NCBI RefSeq assembly: GCF_963675165.1
Contig: NC_087388.1
Location: forward strand, 5,771,047-5,835,046
Source of the DNA: Halichondria panicea
Taxonomy: Eukaryota > Porifera > Demospongiae > Suberitida > Halichondriidae
Length of the DNA: 64,000 bases
Direction: 5' to 3'
Shown here in pieces: positions 12,181 to 23,794 of this stretch. Below the pieces are notes generated by a model that saw nothing but the letters and a program-made list of their open reading frames with translations, searched no databases and was not told where the DNA came from. How positions within the stretch are numbered: position 1 is the first letter of the stretch; every line of letters begins with the position of its first letter. The position numbers were made by a program, and so were the translations under genes.

Positions 12181-12443
12181 CTTTATAATTATGTACTAAA
12201 AACGTAATGGATTTATATTTTTTCCCCTAACACATATACCATAATTATTGAAGAATGTTATGTATTATACATTTTCCCTAACACAATTACTGTAGATCTA
12301 TAGTTTGATTCTTGAATCTGCATGAAGTGCTTGCTTGTAGTTTACGCAGTGTAGGGGACTCACTATACATACATTCTAGTCTAGCCTAGCCTAGCCTCGA
12401 TCCCAGGCTGCACTTCCCAAAGGCCGGTGAAGGAGGCTAAGTC

Positions 12444-13487
12444 TAGCCTCGATCCCAGGCCGAGTTTTCGCTTTTATAAAGCCTGGTACTTGCACATGTG
12501 TCAACCAATTAGCCCATTTCTGGCTATTAGTATATTCTCGTTCACTTTTGTGACATTTATATTCGTGTACTATCGTACTAGAAGTCAGTTCCCGTTTTAT
12601 CATTATTGAAATCGATTGGAATGGCTCTTAGCTGAAGCTTCTGTCTTCTCTGAAGCTTAGAAAACATTATTCTGAAGACTAAACAACAAGGGAAGAGGTA
12701 TAAAGCTTTGTCAAGCTTGTTAAGGTCAGATATTTTTGTGTGCCCTATGCTATCAAGTCTTGTTCATGTTTGGCAAGATCTAGGTAGACTATATAGTTTA
12801 ATCATTCATATGGTGGATCAAGTGAAGAGTGTGAGCTAGAGAACTTGGTGCTGCCATCATCAGCTCGTTGACAATGGCACTATAACCTGTTTAATACGAG
12901 AAATTTAATATGTATATAGATCTACACGTATTTAGAATGTCAACTTCTCTGTACAGGAGCAATGGCTACTATCCAGCTATCCCAACTGTGCTCCTCTTGG
13001 CTATACTAACGAGACTGGACAGTTTGAGGTAAGGGTTTAACCGTCTTTGGTTTCTTTTAATATTGTCCTATACTCACAGGACTGGAGTATGACCTGCTTG
13101 TTCGAGCGTTACTGGGTATCTCAGAGGCATCAAGAGAATCAACGTTTTCTCAAGCAAAATTTAATTGAGTCACGAGTTGGCTAGAATCAGAGAAGTCCAG
13201 CAGCCTGCTAACTCTTTTTGAAACGTAATTTGAAGGCATTCAATCATCCTGAAGTTGCCCTGGGTCACTGTAATCGTGCTGCAGCACAACTGGCAACTCC
13301 CCAGGCCTTTGTGAAGCAGCTCCCTATGTGCATATTTTGTGTACTCACTCTGTGCATTTTCATTTCAAATATTTTTGCCGACCACAAATACAATGAAAAT
13401 TTGACGCATGCGCAGACAACTAGTACCAGGCCCAGTTGTTCGCCTAACCGTTATAAAAGCGAAAACTCGGCCTGGGATCGAGGCTAA
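12444..13487. mobile_element. Element with about 45-bp inverted termini (cctcgatcccaggcc family)
   Basis: Left end 'tagcctcgatcccaggccga' continuing 'gttttcgcttttataaa'; the right end (about 13436-13487) is its inverted complement. The interior of about 950 bp has no supported ORF. Related ends occur at 12391-12415, 13521-13569, 28444-28470 and 29670-29699, so this is a multicopy family here. Confidence 0.6.
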
Positions 13488-13520
13488 TTCTGTATACATT
13501 CTGGTCATCTAGCAAGGTGA

Positions 13521-13569
13521 TAGCCTCGATTCCAGGCCGATTAAAATAATCGGCCTTGAATCGAGGCTA
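13521..13569. repeat. 49-bp near-perfect palindrome
   Basis: Arms 'tagcctcgattccaggccga' and the complementary 'tcggccttgaatcgaggcta' around an A/T centre. It is a minimal member of the preceding repeat family. Confidence 0.75.
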
Positions 13570-13781
13570 GCAAGGTGATTACCAATGAAAGGCTACAGGT
13601 CATCCTGTGTTGTGAGGTTGCAAGCCCTGCATCATCAGTGATGGAATGCAAGCAGGATGCATGTGATGTGATTCAGTACAGTACAATTATAGAGATCACC
13701 ATTTAAATTAAACACATCATAGCTAGCTATAGCTGTTAACAAATCAAACAAGATAGTTACTGGCTTTGAACTATATACTGT

Positions 13782-16148
13782 ATGCTGCTGAGAATGAGAG
13801 TCCTTGTATTGTGTATGAGCTGCCTGTGTCTATGGCTGGGGAAGGTGAGTGGTATAATAGTCAGTAGCTGCAGTAGAGAGTCCCAATGCTTGCAGCTCAG
13901 TGTACTGGTGTCTGCAGACTATGTGGTACAAGTGAAGATGCTCTCCTACAGTAATCCATTCAACAGACGCTCTGATGTTCAATGTTGTGATCCAGCCAAC
14001 AATGGTGGAGGATGTACCGAAGGGGAGCGCTGTGACACCTTCTTCATCTACTGCCTGATGCCACGTTTCAGTACTGCTGTAAGGTGTCCCAGAAATGAAC
14101 CTGGATTTACTGCAATCAGTACCAGTATCGTTGATGGGGCAGACATTGATTTCTCACAACCTACTATACTGGGACTCCCTAATCCATTCAATCTGACTGG
14201 AATATCAACAGCCTGGGAGGTATAATGATCACTGTATTAATATTGTATTTAACTCTTACTATTGTATAGGGAGCTCAGCTTTACATACTAGTGGGTGATC
14301 TTGATAGCTTTAATCCATTCAGTGCTGATCTTATTGTGAGGATTCGATTTGATCTAAGTTTTTCAGCGGGATTAACAACCACATTATCTGAGTTAATATC
14401 AAATATTGGGCTCTCTCTCACTGTCAATGTTACTGTGTTCTGTGCTCCATTCTACTCCGGAAGCAGTTGTGAGATACTCGATCATTGTGAGGTCAATCCT
14501 GTCACATGCAGTGAAAGAGGAAGGTGTGTGAATGGATTTAATGGTCCCACCTGCAACTGTATCCCTCCCTATATCGGTGCAAACTGTGAGAGTCAAAACT
14601 TTTGCATCAACAGAAATTGCAATGAGAGAGGAACATGTAATAACGGCCTTGATTCCTACATTTGTGCATGTAATGCTGGCTATACTGGTGCTGATTGTGA
14701 GGTGGACATTGATGATTGTGAGGGGCAGAGTTGCAGTGGAAATGGTCGCTGTGTGGATGGTGTCAACTCTTACTCCTGTGTTTGTGAACCTGGCTATACT
14801 GGTGCTGATTGTGAGGTGGATATTGATGATTGTGAGGGGCAGAGCTGCAGTGGAAATGGTCGCTGTGTGGATGGTGTCAACTCTTACTCCTGTGTTTGTG
14901 AACCTGGCTATACTGGTGCTGATTGTGAGGTGGATATTGATGATTGTGAGGGGCAGAGCTGCAGTGGAAATGGTCGCTGTGTGGATGAAGTCAACTCTTA
15001 CACATGTGTTTGCAATGCTGGCTATACTGGTGCTGATTGTGAGGTGGACATTGATGAGTGCTTGCTATTGGAGAGTGTACTATTAGAGAGTGTGTGCAGT
15101 GGCCATGGTAACTGCTCTCATGGAATAGCCATCTTCACCTGCTCATGTGATCCTGGCTACACTGGACAGAGATGTGAGACTGACATTGATGATTGTGTGA
15201 ACGTAAACTGCAGTGGACGAGGCAACTGTACTGACAGAGTTAACGGCTTTGATTGTGATTGTTTCCCTGGTTACACTGATGTAATTTGCGAGACTGACAT
15301 TGATGAATGTGATGGAATAAACTGCAGTGGAAATGGTGGTTGTGTTGACATGGTGAACATGTTCCTATGTGACTGTGATCCTGGCTATACTGGTGCTGAT
15401 TGTGAGACCAACATTGATGATTGTGTGAATAGGAACTGCAGTGGAAATGGTGTGTGTGTGGATGGTGTCAACTCGTTCAGTTGTGAATGTGTGTCTGGCT
15501 TCACTGGAGAGATGTGCAACACTAGTACTGCAGGTATTGTAATCTAATACTTTTAAATGATACTGTATAGATCTATACCCCCTGCATGCAGAGCTGGGTG
15601 GTGGTCCAGTGGGTCTCACTAGTAGCCTGATAGGAGGAGTGGTGGGAGGTCTCCTAGTGCTGATGCTGATACTCCTGCTCCTGATAGTGGTCGTGGTGGT
15701 GTGTGTGCGGAGGAGAGCTCAGGGGAAGACCATTCAAGACACTCAGTTTCAAGGTAAGCTTTTTACGTACTAACATGGAAGTAGCTACACGCACTGTTTA
15801 CTTATTTATCTATTGTGTTACCACGATATGCGTAAACATGTTTTATAATAGTTCATAAAAGGAGTTGCTAATATACTGTTGTTTTCCACAGGAGACACCA
15901 TTTCCTACATACCTGGAGACAACCCAGTGTATGGGATTCCTGAGAACAGAACAAATACCATCACTTCAGAAACAGCAGAGTTTGACAACCCGATATATGG
16001 CAGCCAGGAATCACTCAACGATGCAGAACTAGTCAATCCAATTTATGGAGATGCAGATTTCGAGGACATACCTTATGAACTGGCCCCTGCAGTATCAAAC
16101 TATGAGACACCTGTAGTACCTGTGTATGACTATGTACAGAATAGCTAG
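13782..16148 (+). CDS. EGF-repeat transmembrane receptor, intact (gene 3), Notch-ligand-like N terminus
   Basis: Exons 13782-14219, 14270-15533, 15592-15753 and 15892-16148 sum to 2121 nt (706 residues) with consistent phases. The start is chosen because it opens a classic signal peptide (hydrophobic LVLCMSCLCLWLG, then a small-residue cleavage region). The next 200 residues contain QCCDPANNGGG and CDTFFIYCLMP, resembling the CC...CxTFFRxCL core of the Notch-ligand MNNL domain. A short CAPFYSGSSCE segment recalls the first half of a DSL domain (CxxYYGxxC), but a full DSL is absent. Nine EGF repeats follow, mostly calcium-binding (DIDDC/DIDEC), then a Gly linker, one membrane helix, a basic RRR stop and a tail with NPVYG, NPIYG, NPIYG and a terminal VYDY. 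It is probably a Delta-like or adhesion receptor; ligand and partner are unknown. Confidence 0.88.
14706..15047 (+). repeat. Three tandem 114-bp EGF-coding units
   Basis: Units starting near 14706, 14820 and 14934 differ at only a few positions, while other EGF repeats of the gene are much more divergent. This marks a recent duplication of one EGF-coding unit within a single exon. Confidence 0.85.
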
Positions 16149-16317
16149 AGGGCAGAACAAATTCAATGATGTATATACTCCATTAGTTGAGAAATCAACA
16201 AACCCCTCCCCTCTTTTTAGCTGATAATCTAGCCTCGGTCCTAGTTGGGCGCAAAACACAAAAAACAACAATTGCAAACACTTAATTAATTAATGTAAAT
16301 TCTACACAATCAGTAAA

Positions 16318-19300
16318 TGTTCCATTAGGTCTATCGTACTCGCCAACTATCATAATCTTGTCTTCAAAAGCAGCAGCAAAAGTAAAACATCTTTCAGCTC
16401 CTTCCAATCATTCTCATCTGTGTCATATTTGTGGACAAGCTTCGTTTCTTTCTGCTGACCTGTCTCCGTGTCCGATTTCCAACCTCCGACTGCTACTATA
16501 GTACGGTTGTGAACCGCCACACATGCAGAATCATAAAGTTCCAAATCTTTTATTGCCTTGAAAATGCCTTGATCATTGCTGTGAGATTCAACAAGCTGTG
16601 ACACTGTAGCTACACAAGCACTTCTGATTGGATCAAAAGGAGACACGTATCCTCCTAGTATGTAAACCATGCCATTGCACACACAGCCGGAAGCATGAAA
16701 CACTTTGTAAGGAAGACTGGCAACCTCACACCATTCCTTATTTTGACACGTAACGTTTAAAACATCGACTGTGTTTACTGGTCCATTAGCACTATTGCCA
16801 CCAGCAATGATTAGGCAGTCATTGTTGAGCACAACTGTAACTTGACTTCGATTCGTTTTCAGTTTTGGATAACTGCTTGAGCATATCCATTCTCTGTGAG
16901 CAGGATCGGTCAACTGATAGATAGCATCTGTGAATTCTTCTTCGTTTTCATTTTGTCAACGCTTGATTCCACCGATTGTGTGAAGATGGAAATGGATAGC
17001 TCCTTCGTAAGGAACAGGCAACATAACCAAAGCAGCATCTCTGACAAGGCACTTGGCCCATTCACTGCAGCTGTTCAAATTGTATGAATAGATTTTCCTG
17101 CTGTGATAGGGTCTGAAATATGCTGTGTCGCCGTGAACTGCAGCATCGATGGGGCTGGACATTTTCTGCAGAGCTGGAATATCAAACCGAGTGTTCCATT
17201 GCAGCAAAGAGGGGAAACCAATGGGCCCAGCTGCAAAGGGTGGAATCAAAGAACAACTTTATAATTAGCATGGGGAACAACAGCTATAATTATAGATGTG
17301 ATCGTTTACGTATATCGTTTACGTATTTACCTAGAATTGGGCTGTTAAGACTGGTCATTGTGTCAGTAGAAGAGCCATGAGGTACATGTGACATGTGGCT
17401 ACTCAACTGTTGAGCACCACCAGTCTGTTGTGAAGCAGCAGGCACAGTGAGACGTTTGTAGCGTGAGGCTGTATGAGACATATATATAATGAAAGCACCG
17501 CAGGTGCTGATGCCTCGGTGGAGGTGCCAAAGCTACATAACATAAAACTACTAATAGCTAGCTTTTATATTATACACACATTGATTATAATTATCATGAT
17601 GAATTTTGCTGCATGCAATCATAGATAATAGAGCACGGAAAGGGATTGGAAACGTAATGATATTCATAGCATTCTTGGTTCAGATGCGTGTCTCCATCAC
17701 GTGACCAATTAATGGTGGGGATTTAATAGAGTTACATGACAGGTGGCAATGGTTTAATATTCCTATGGCAAGCAGCAAGCTAGTCTCCAGGCGCAGGCTA
17801 GGCAGAAACAGTCACTGGTAGTACTGCAGCAAGTGAGCTTGATTACCAATGTCTGTGGAAAAAAATTGTGGCAGTGCTTGCTCAGGGCCAGGGAGACTTA
17901 AATCTCAAACTGTGATCGATGTTTCAAGGTGCAGCTCAGGAGTTGGCCAAGATTGAAATAAATGAGAAGAACACCATTACTACTTTGTTCGATGTATGAC
18001 GGCACTAATAAATATCTAGACTGGATGTCAGCAAGAGATGGAACCTGTGAACAATAGCAATAACAAAATTGTTACCATTAAGTTTACCTTTTCTGATACG
18101 GAATCATTGTGATCATTGTGTATGTGTGCACTGTTGGGCTGGTTTTGAGCCTTCAAGACCCTAGTCGGTGCCTTTCAGCATTATTACATTTAATTTACCA
18201 AACGTAAACTGTCTATGTTCCATCAGTATTACCTACACATACATACGTACATGTACATGCAGGACGTTTTAATGTTGTGATCTCTCAGAGTATTTATATG
18301 TTAATCTTTATTAACCATGCATTTCTACAACCACTTCTTAGCAAATGAGACTCCTTAACACTTGTTCTTAATCATTTGCAAGGTCAGGAAAACTCCACAC
18401 AGCAACCAATGATTCTGCACTGATTTACTGTTACAACTGGTCCTTAAACATGTATTTGGACTAATCAACAGGACAGTGCAACACAGTGCTGTCAAATGAA
18501 CCTACTCTTGTTTCTAAAAATGTACAGAAAACTTTAATAAAGTTCTAAAAACTCCACAAGTATATTGTAACACTTTGACTCTCTACTAACCTTTCTTCAT
18601 AGAGGTTTTCCTGCAGAAAACAGAGATTTAACACTGGTATAGCACACATAAGATGATTGCGGGGGTGGCTACACAGTTTTGTGGTCTAAAGCAGATTCAT
18701 AGCCATCCAATTGTCAAAAGAGTAGAATAGTAAACAAACAATTAACACTTGTAACCGCGAGACACGCATACGACACAGCTGCAAGATGTCACTACATGGG
18801 TTGTATACTGGGTCACGTGAACGTTTCCAATCCCTGTCTCTATTATCTATGATGCAATCAACCGAATAGAGTGGGTAATGATCGACCATGATTGTTGTTA
18901 AAAACGATCGATGCCAAAAGTTCAAGTCTAAAATTAATGGCTGAAAGTCAGCAGAGCCTTGCAGCTCTCTGCTCACTCTTGCAGCTACCAATAGCTAGCG
19001 TTCTAATGCAGAGCTAACTACTAAGTAGAGTAGTAACACTCGGTGAACAAGTTTTGCTACGGACTCTTCTGAAAAGGCTGCAATAGCATTCCAAGTAAGC
19101 AAAACTAGGCATAACTCGAGAACGAAGCATTATTTTGCAAATCCACGAATTAAAATCCAAGTAAACATGACTAGAAGCATATAGAAACTCTTACTTGCAC
19201 TTAATTCATCCTTGAGCAGCTGTAGCGGTCTACACAGACACACACACAGACACACAAACACACTACCGTATACCTCGCTTGCGCATGCGCACCGAGGCAT

Positions 19301-19625
19301 AATAATTATAGTGATGCAGTTAATATTAGTGACTACATAAACTAGAATTAATGACCAAACCAGTCTACCTATTTCCTCAGCAATTTTTCTCTGGCCTACA
19401 GTTCGGGAACAGAGAGCTTGGATAATGTCCTGCCAGGTTGTCGATTGACCATTTCGCAGCCAATGAGACAACATCTCTCGTAGACAATTCCTGCATCCAG
19501 TATTGGCATGATCTTCTTTAATCTCTTTCAACTTAGAGTCACAAACTTCCAGAGCGATGCCAAAGTTGTACCAATTATGCGCAATAGCAAAAACAGCTTC
19601 AAAAATTGATTATCAGGATCAGCCA
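16318..19625 (-). pseudogene. Death domain-Kelch gene, copy B (pseudogene)
   Basis: Death-domain exon about 19625-19369, linker 17470-17333, Kelch 17230-16318. Lesions by comparison with copies C and D: a deletion just after MADPD removes the first death-domain helix and shifts the frame; TGA at 16959-16957 interrupts the Kelch exon after HTIGGIKR; a deletion near 16390 removes a coding segment and shifts the last blade. The death-domain motifs HNWYNFGIALEV and LSHWLRNGQSTTWQDIIQAL remain readable. The linker-death intron is about 1.9 kb, swollen by an inserted inverted-repeat element. It is clearly dead as an ordinary gene. Confidence 0.8.
17612..18862. mobile_element. Possible non-autonomous DNA transposon with diverged inverted ends
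   Basis: The left end, around 'atagataatagagcacggaa' and 'gggattggaaacgt' (17622-17655), recurs inverted at about 18810-18862; 'gacacgcat' and 'cacgtgac' landmarks are also mirrored. No ORF of note lies between. It sits in the intron of copy B, absent from copies C and D. The arms are imperfect, so this is tentative. Confidence 0.45.
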
Positions 19626-20154
19626 TAGATACCTTGACTTCAATCTGAACTGAATACAGTATATAACACATAATTACACCAGCACCTATAATTATACAGC
19701 TAAAAAGTTAACAATGCTATAATTATAGCTAGATAGCTCATAATTATTTATTTGCTATACATAATAATTATACTATAGTTAGTATGCATACTCAGTGGGC
19801 ACACCTTTAGAGATTTCCAGTTAGTACAATATAGAGCAGGCAGATTTATCTGGCAAAGAACTGGTTTAGAAGCTTTAACTGCATGCAATATACCACAACT
19901 AGACGGGACGGTGTACTATCATCCACAGTCATAATAATTATGCCACATGCATGTGTACAGCATATATACAGGTGGATGGGTGGTGTTCTCCCTGGGATTT
20001 TTTGTATTTTTACATGGAATGCGATGCATAATTATAATGTTTTGCCAACCTAATCTGTTGAATGGTTTCAAGGTTATGATACCACAACAGCAAAAACACA
20101 ATTATAGAGGTATACATGCATGTACAAATATATGTAATGTGCAAAAGAGTTGGT

Positions 20155-20265
20155 TCATTTTTTGGTATTGGATAGTTTGTTCCCCCTCACCACTAGTACC
20201 ACTAGTAGTGTTATTGTCTCCACTGACTACTGCAGTGCTCTCTTGGTTAGGGCTCTTTCGTCTAA
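20155..20265 (-). pseudogene. SART3 last-exon relic
   Basis: Matches the final SART3 exon (40965-41118) around the sequence for GTSGEGNKLSNDDF, with indels in the region encoding the LSm-contact end. It lies downstream of copy C in the same order as in the other mosaic blocks. Confidence 0.65.
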
Positions 20266-20423
20266 TTACAGCACCACAAAACATTTTTCATTGGTGTACA
20301 AATAGAATAAGTTTGGCGCTTACTCAATTAGAGTGGCGCTTAGGAATATAGTAGCTGTTCCACGAGGCTATAATGTACGCATATATAACGTCGATTTCCG
20401 GCTGTGTTATATAGTTAGCGTAA

Positions 20424-20595
20424 TACAGTGGAACCTCTGTTAGCAACCACCTCCGAATAAAGGCCAGTTGCTATATAACGGCCAGGCACCCAGGTCCCAA
20501 ATAAACAGTTTGTGTACAAAACAACCTCTCAACAAAGGCCACCTCTGTATAAAGGCCAAAACATTGTTCCCCAAAGGTAGAGGGGTTCCACTGTA
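20424..20595. mobile_element. Pogo/Tigger-like MITE with TA target duplication
   Basis: Ends 'cagtggaacctct' and 'agaggggttccactg', flanked on both sides by TA. Short and non-coding. CAGTGGAACC-type ends are characteristic of pogo/Tigger-class elements. Confidence 0.75.
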
Positions 20596-20976
20596 CCAAT
20601 AAATTAAACGTGCATGCATGCATGGCGCTCATGCAATTGTAGTAATATTCGTTGGACTTGGCACTGCTATATTAGGGTGGCATGCCACTGTAATAAAAAG
20701 TATGGTACTACTTTTACCGCAGGAACACTTGACACAATGCACATGCAGGACTAAAGCTTCTCACGCCCACGCACCTAATTAACCCCCTACACACATGCAA
20801 CAAACTGTCAAAACACAATGAATTCTACAAAACACATAACAAAGCTGATTGATGCAGGCTGCACAACAACAAAGGGAAGAAGTGGAACACTAACATTACA
20901 ATGAGAATTGTTAGAAAAGAGTGATATCAACATCAACATCAAATCATGGTTAAGGTAGGTGCTAATTAATGTTAAT

Positions 20977-22937
20977 TTAAAGTAAAGTACATTGAGCGTG
21001 AACACTTTGACTCTCATCTCTGCTGCTGACTCTGCCCTTTCCTTTGTCCATCTTTCTTTGCTTCTTTACATCATCCATTTTAAAAGAATCTTTTTCAGCC
21101 TAAAAAAAATAAATATCAATTTGCATAAAGACATTAAGTTGCCCCACACACACACACACACACACACCTCACACAAACCACACCTTCCTTTCTCGCACAC
21201 GGTCCAGCTGTGCATCACTCACCAACGCCTCCTCAACGCCAGCTTCCCTCTCAGACTGTAGTGGGGCCTGACAGACTTGCTCTGGCTCATCACTGGGAAT
21301 GATTGCAAACTCTACAGTATCAGTACATGTTCCATAAGGTCTATTATACCCTCCTACAGTCATTAACTTTTGCTTGTTCTCAAAAGCGGCAGCAAAACCT
21401 AAACATCGAGGCTCAGACAATTGACCTTTCAGCTCCTTCCAAACATTCTCACCAGTGTGATAGACGTGGACAAGCTTCACCCCTTTTTGCTGATGTGTCT
21501 CCGTGTCAAATTTCGAGCCTCCAATTGCCAATACATGATTGCGAAACGACACACATCCAGAGTGTTTAAATTCCAGACTTTGTATTTTCCTGAAGATGTC
21601 ATGATCGTTGGTGTGAGATTTAACAAGTTGCGACACTGTTGCTACACATGCATTCCTTGTTGGAACAATATCTCCATCTCTAACCACGTATCCTCCTAGT
21701 ATGTAAAGCATGCCATTGCACACACAGCCAGAAGCACGAAACACTTTATAAGGAAGACAGGCAACCTCATGCCATACCTTGTCTTGGGATGTAACGATCA
21801 AAACATCGACTGTTTGTATTATTCCATGAGCACTGTTGCCCCCAACTATGATTAGGCATCCATTGCTGAACACAACTGCCATCTGGCTTCGTTTCGTCCT
21901 CAATATTGGGTAAATTGAACGTGTCCATTCTCTGTGAGCAGGATCGGTCAACTGATAAATAGCATCTGTGTATTCTTCTTCGTTTTTATTTTGCCGATGA
22001 ATTTTACGCTCGACTCCACCGATTGTGTGAAGAAGGAAACGAACAGCTTGTTTGTAAGGAACAGGCAACACAACCAAAGAAGTATCTCTGACAAGGCAAT
22101 CAGCTGCTATTGACCATCCCCTCGTCAAATTGTATAAATAGATTTTCCTGGTCTGATAGGGCCTGAAGTATGCCGTGTCATCGTGAACTGCAGCATCGAT
22201 GGGGCTGGATATTTCCTTAAGAGCTCGAATATCACATGGACTGTTCCATCGCAACATATGGGGGAAATCAATGGGCCCAGCTGCAAGGGTGAAGCAAAAC
22301 AATAAAACCCAGACTATAGAATTAATGTACTTACCATGAGTTGGGTTGTTGAGATTGCAGGTCATTGAGGCAGTTGAAGAGGCACGATGTTCCCTTGATA
22401 GCTCATCTCCTGCAAAGGACATGTAATCACCACCCAATGATGGCATACTAGCACTGTGCTGTTGAGTAAGAGTACGTTCAGTCGGTTGTGATACATCCTC
22501 TGATGCACTGAACGCTATTGGATTCTGAGCAGCTGGTGCAGTGAGACCTTTGGATTGGGCTGCAAGACACACATAAAAAGTGCAATAATTTAGTATATTT
22601 TAATAATAACTTTTATATGATAAGACAGCCTACCTATATTCTCAGCAATTTTTCTCTGATCTACAGATCGCGAACAAAGAGCTCGGATGATGTTCTGCCA
22701 GGTTGTCGATCGACTATTTCGCAGCCAATGAGACAACATCTCTCGTAGACAATCGACATCCTTACACTCCAAACTCTGAAAATTAGCTCGTATTTTTCTC
22801 AAAGTAAGTTCACGAACATTCAAAGCCAGCCCAATGTTGTACCACTTATGTCTAGCATCAATAAGGATATTTAAAACATGATGCAGATCGTCAATAGAGA
22901 GCATATTTCCTCCTGTTGTACGATCAGTACTCTCCAT
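20977..22937 (-). CDS. Death domain-Kelch protein fused to SART3-derived tail (copy C, intact)
   Basis: Exons 22937-22634, 22559-22335, 22280-21184 and 21099-20977 sum to 1749 nt (582 residues), all phases agreeing. ATG at 22937 opens MESTDRTTGG. Death domain, residues about 10-101: HKWYNIGLALNV, LREMLSHWLRN, STTWQNIIRALCS. A Ser/Thr/Gln-rich linker spans about 102-176. Kelch propeller, about 177-500, with IIVGGN, LYILGGY, LAIGGS, MTVGGY blades. After the last blade (EFAII) the exon continues as SDEPEQVCQAPLQSEREAG ... AQLDRVRERK, matching SART3 exon 11 (SDDPEMVCEALLQFERESG ... AQLDRVRARR). It uses the same donor site and joins an exon matching SART3 exon 12 (AEKDSFKMDDVKKQRKMDKG, basic and NLS-like). 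Predicted cytoplasmic or nuclear death-fold adaptor; no partner known. Alternative: the tail exons are untranslated leftovers, but the open frame argues against that. Confidence 0.8.
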
Positions 22938-22984
22938 GGACTAATATAAAGAGAAACAACCCAGCATGGAACAAAAGAAAGACT

Positions 22985-23095
22985 ATATATAATTATATAT
23001 AATTATATAGATGCTAGCATGCATGCATGGAAAGACTATAATTATATACTAGATGCTAGCATGCATGCATGGAAAGACTATAATTATATAGATGT
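22985..23095. repeat. Short tandem duplication (about 50 bp)
   Basis: Units centred on 'gctagcatgcatgcatggaa' followed by 'agactataattata' occur twice with a partial third copy. Non-coding, upstream of copy C. Confidence 0.7.
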
Positions 23096-23240
23096 ACTTC
23101 AACACCATGAGTTGAGCTGGCCATTGAAGACACTGTGTTCCTTTGATTAAGGTAATCTTAGGATGACTACTCATTCAGTGACACACTATATAGTACTGAT
23201 CGAGCTACTTTAGTTGCCGAGATCCAATAAACAGGTCCGA
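23088..23240 (-). pseudogene. Death-Kelch linker-exon relic
   Basis: Resembles the linker exon and splice region at 22335-22400 and 40465-40520 ('accatgagttgagctggcca', 'ttgaagacac'), with indels. The same relic recurs at 36115-36265. No death domain or Kelch exon adjoins it here. Confidence 0.5.
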
Positions 23241-23794
23241 TTATACCTGATCTATATCTACAATTCCACCTATATAGCTAGCTAGGACAAGACAACCAGC
23301 TTATAAATACACATTCCAGCAGCCAGTATATGGACATCTGGAGCAGGGTTTCGTTGTACATGTACAGCTATATGCATCTAATTGGGTGCATACCCCGGGA
23401 AATTTTGCTCTTAAACTCATATAAGTGTTTCAACAATCAATGTCTGCCAAGCCCTACAAAACAGCATAATAAGCAAGATAACATAATTATCTAAACACTG
23501 TCTGTACATGTAGATCTACATAGTATTACTAACTACTTCTACTTGATAGATCATTCTCCATCTTAAATCTGAGGAGTATGACTTAGATCTCTTCTCTTCA
23601 CACGAATAGGCCATAGCTAGCTATACTGAGACTTTTCAAATCTGCTACAATCATTAAATGATGATTTTACATTGTTTGACCACAGTTTACATTGCCACTA
23701 AAAGCTCTACTCTATGTGTGTTGCAAAGATTCTGCAAAGTCCAGTACACAACAAAGGCAAAAAGCAAGACATAGTAAATGTGCAAAAAGTTGGT

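Noticed and set aside
19130-19368. Extension of the copy B death domain to 19130
   Set aside because: Coding similarity ends at the donor (19369); the rest is intron read-through.
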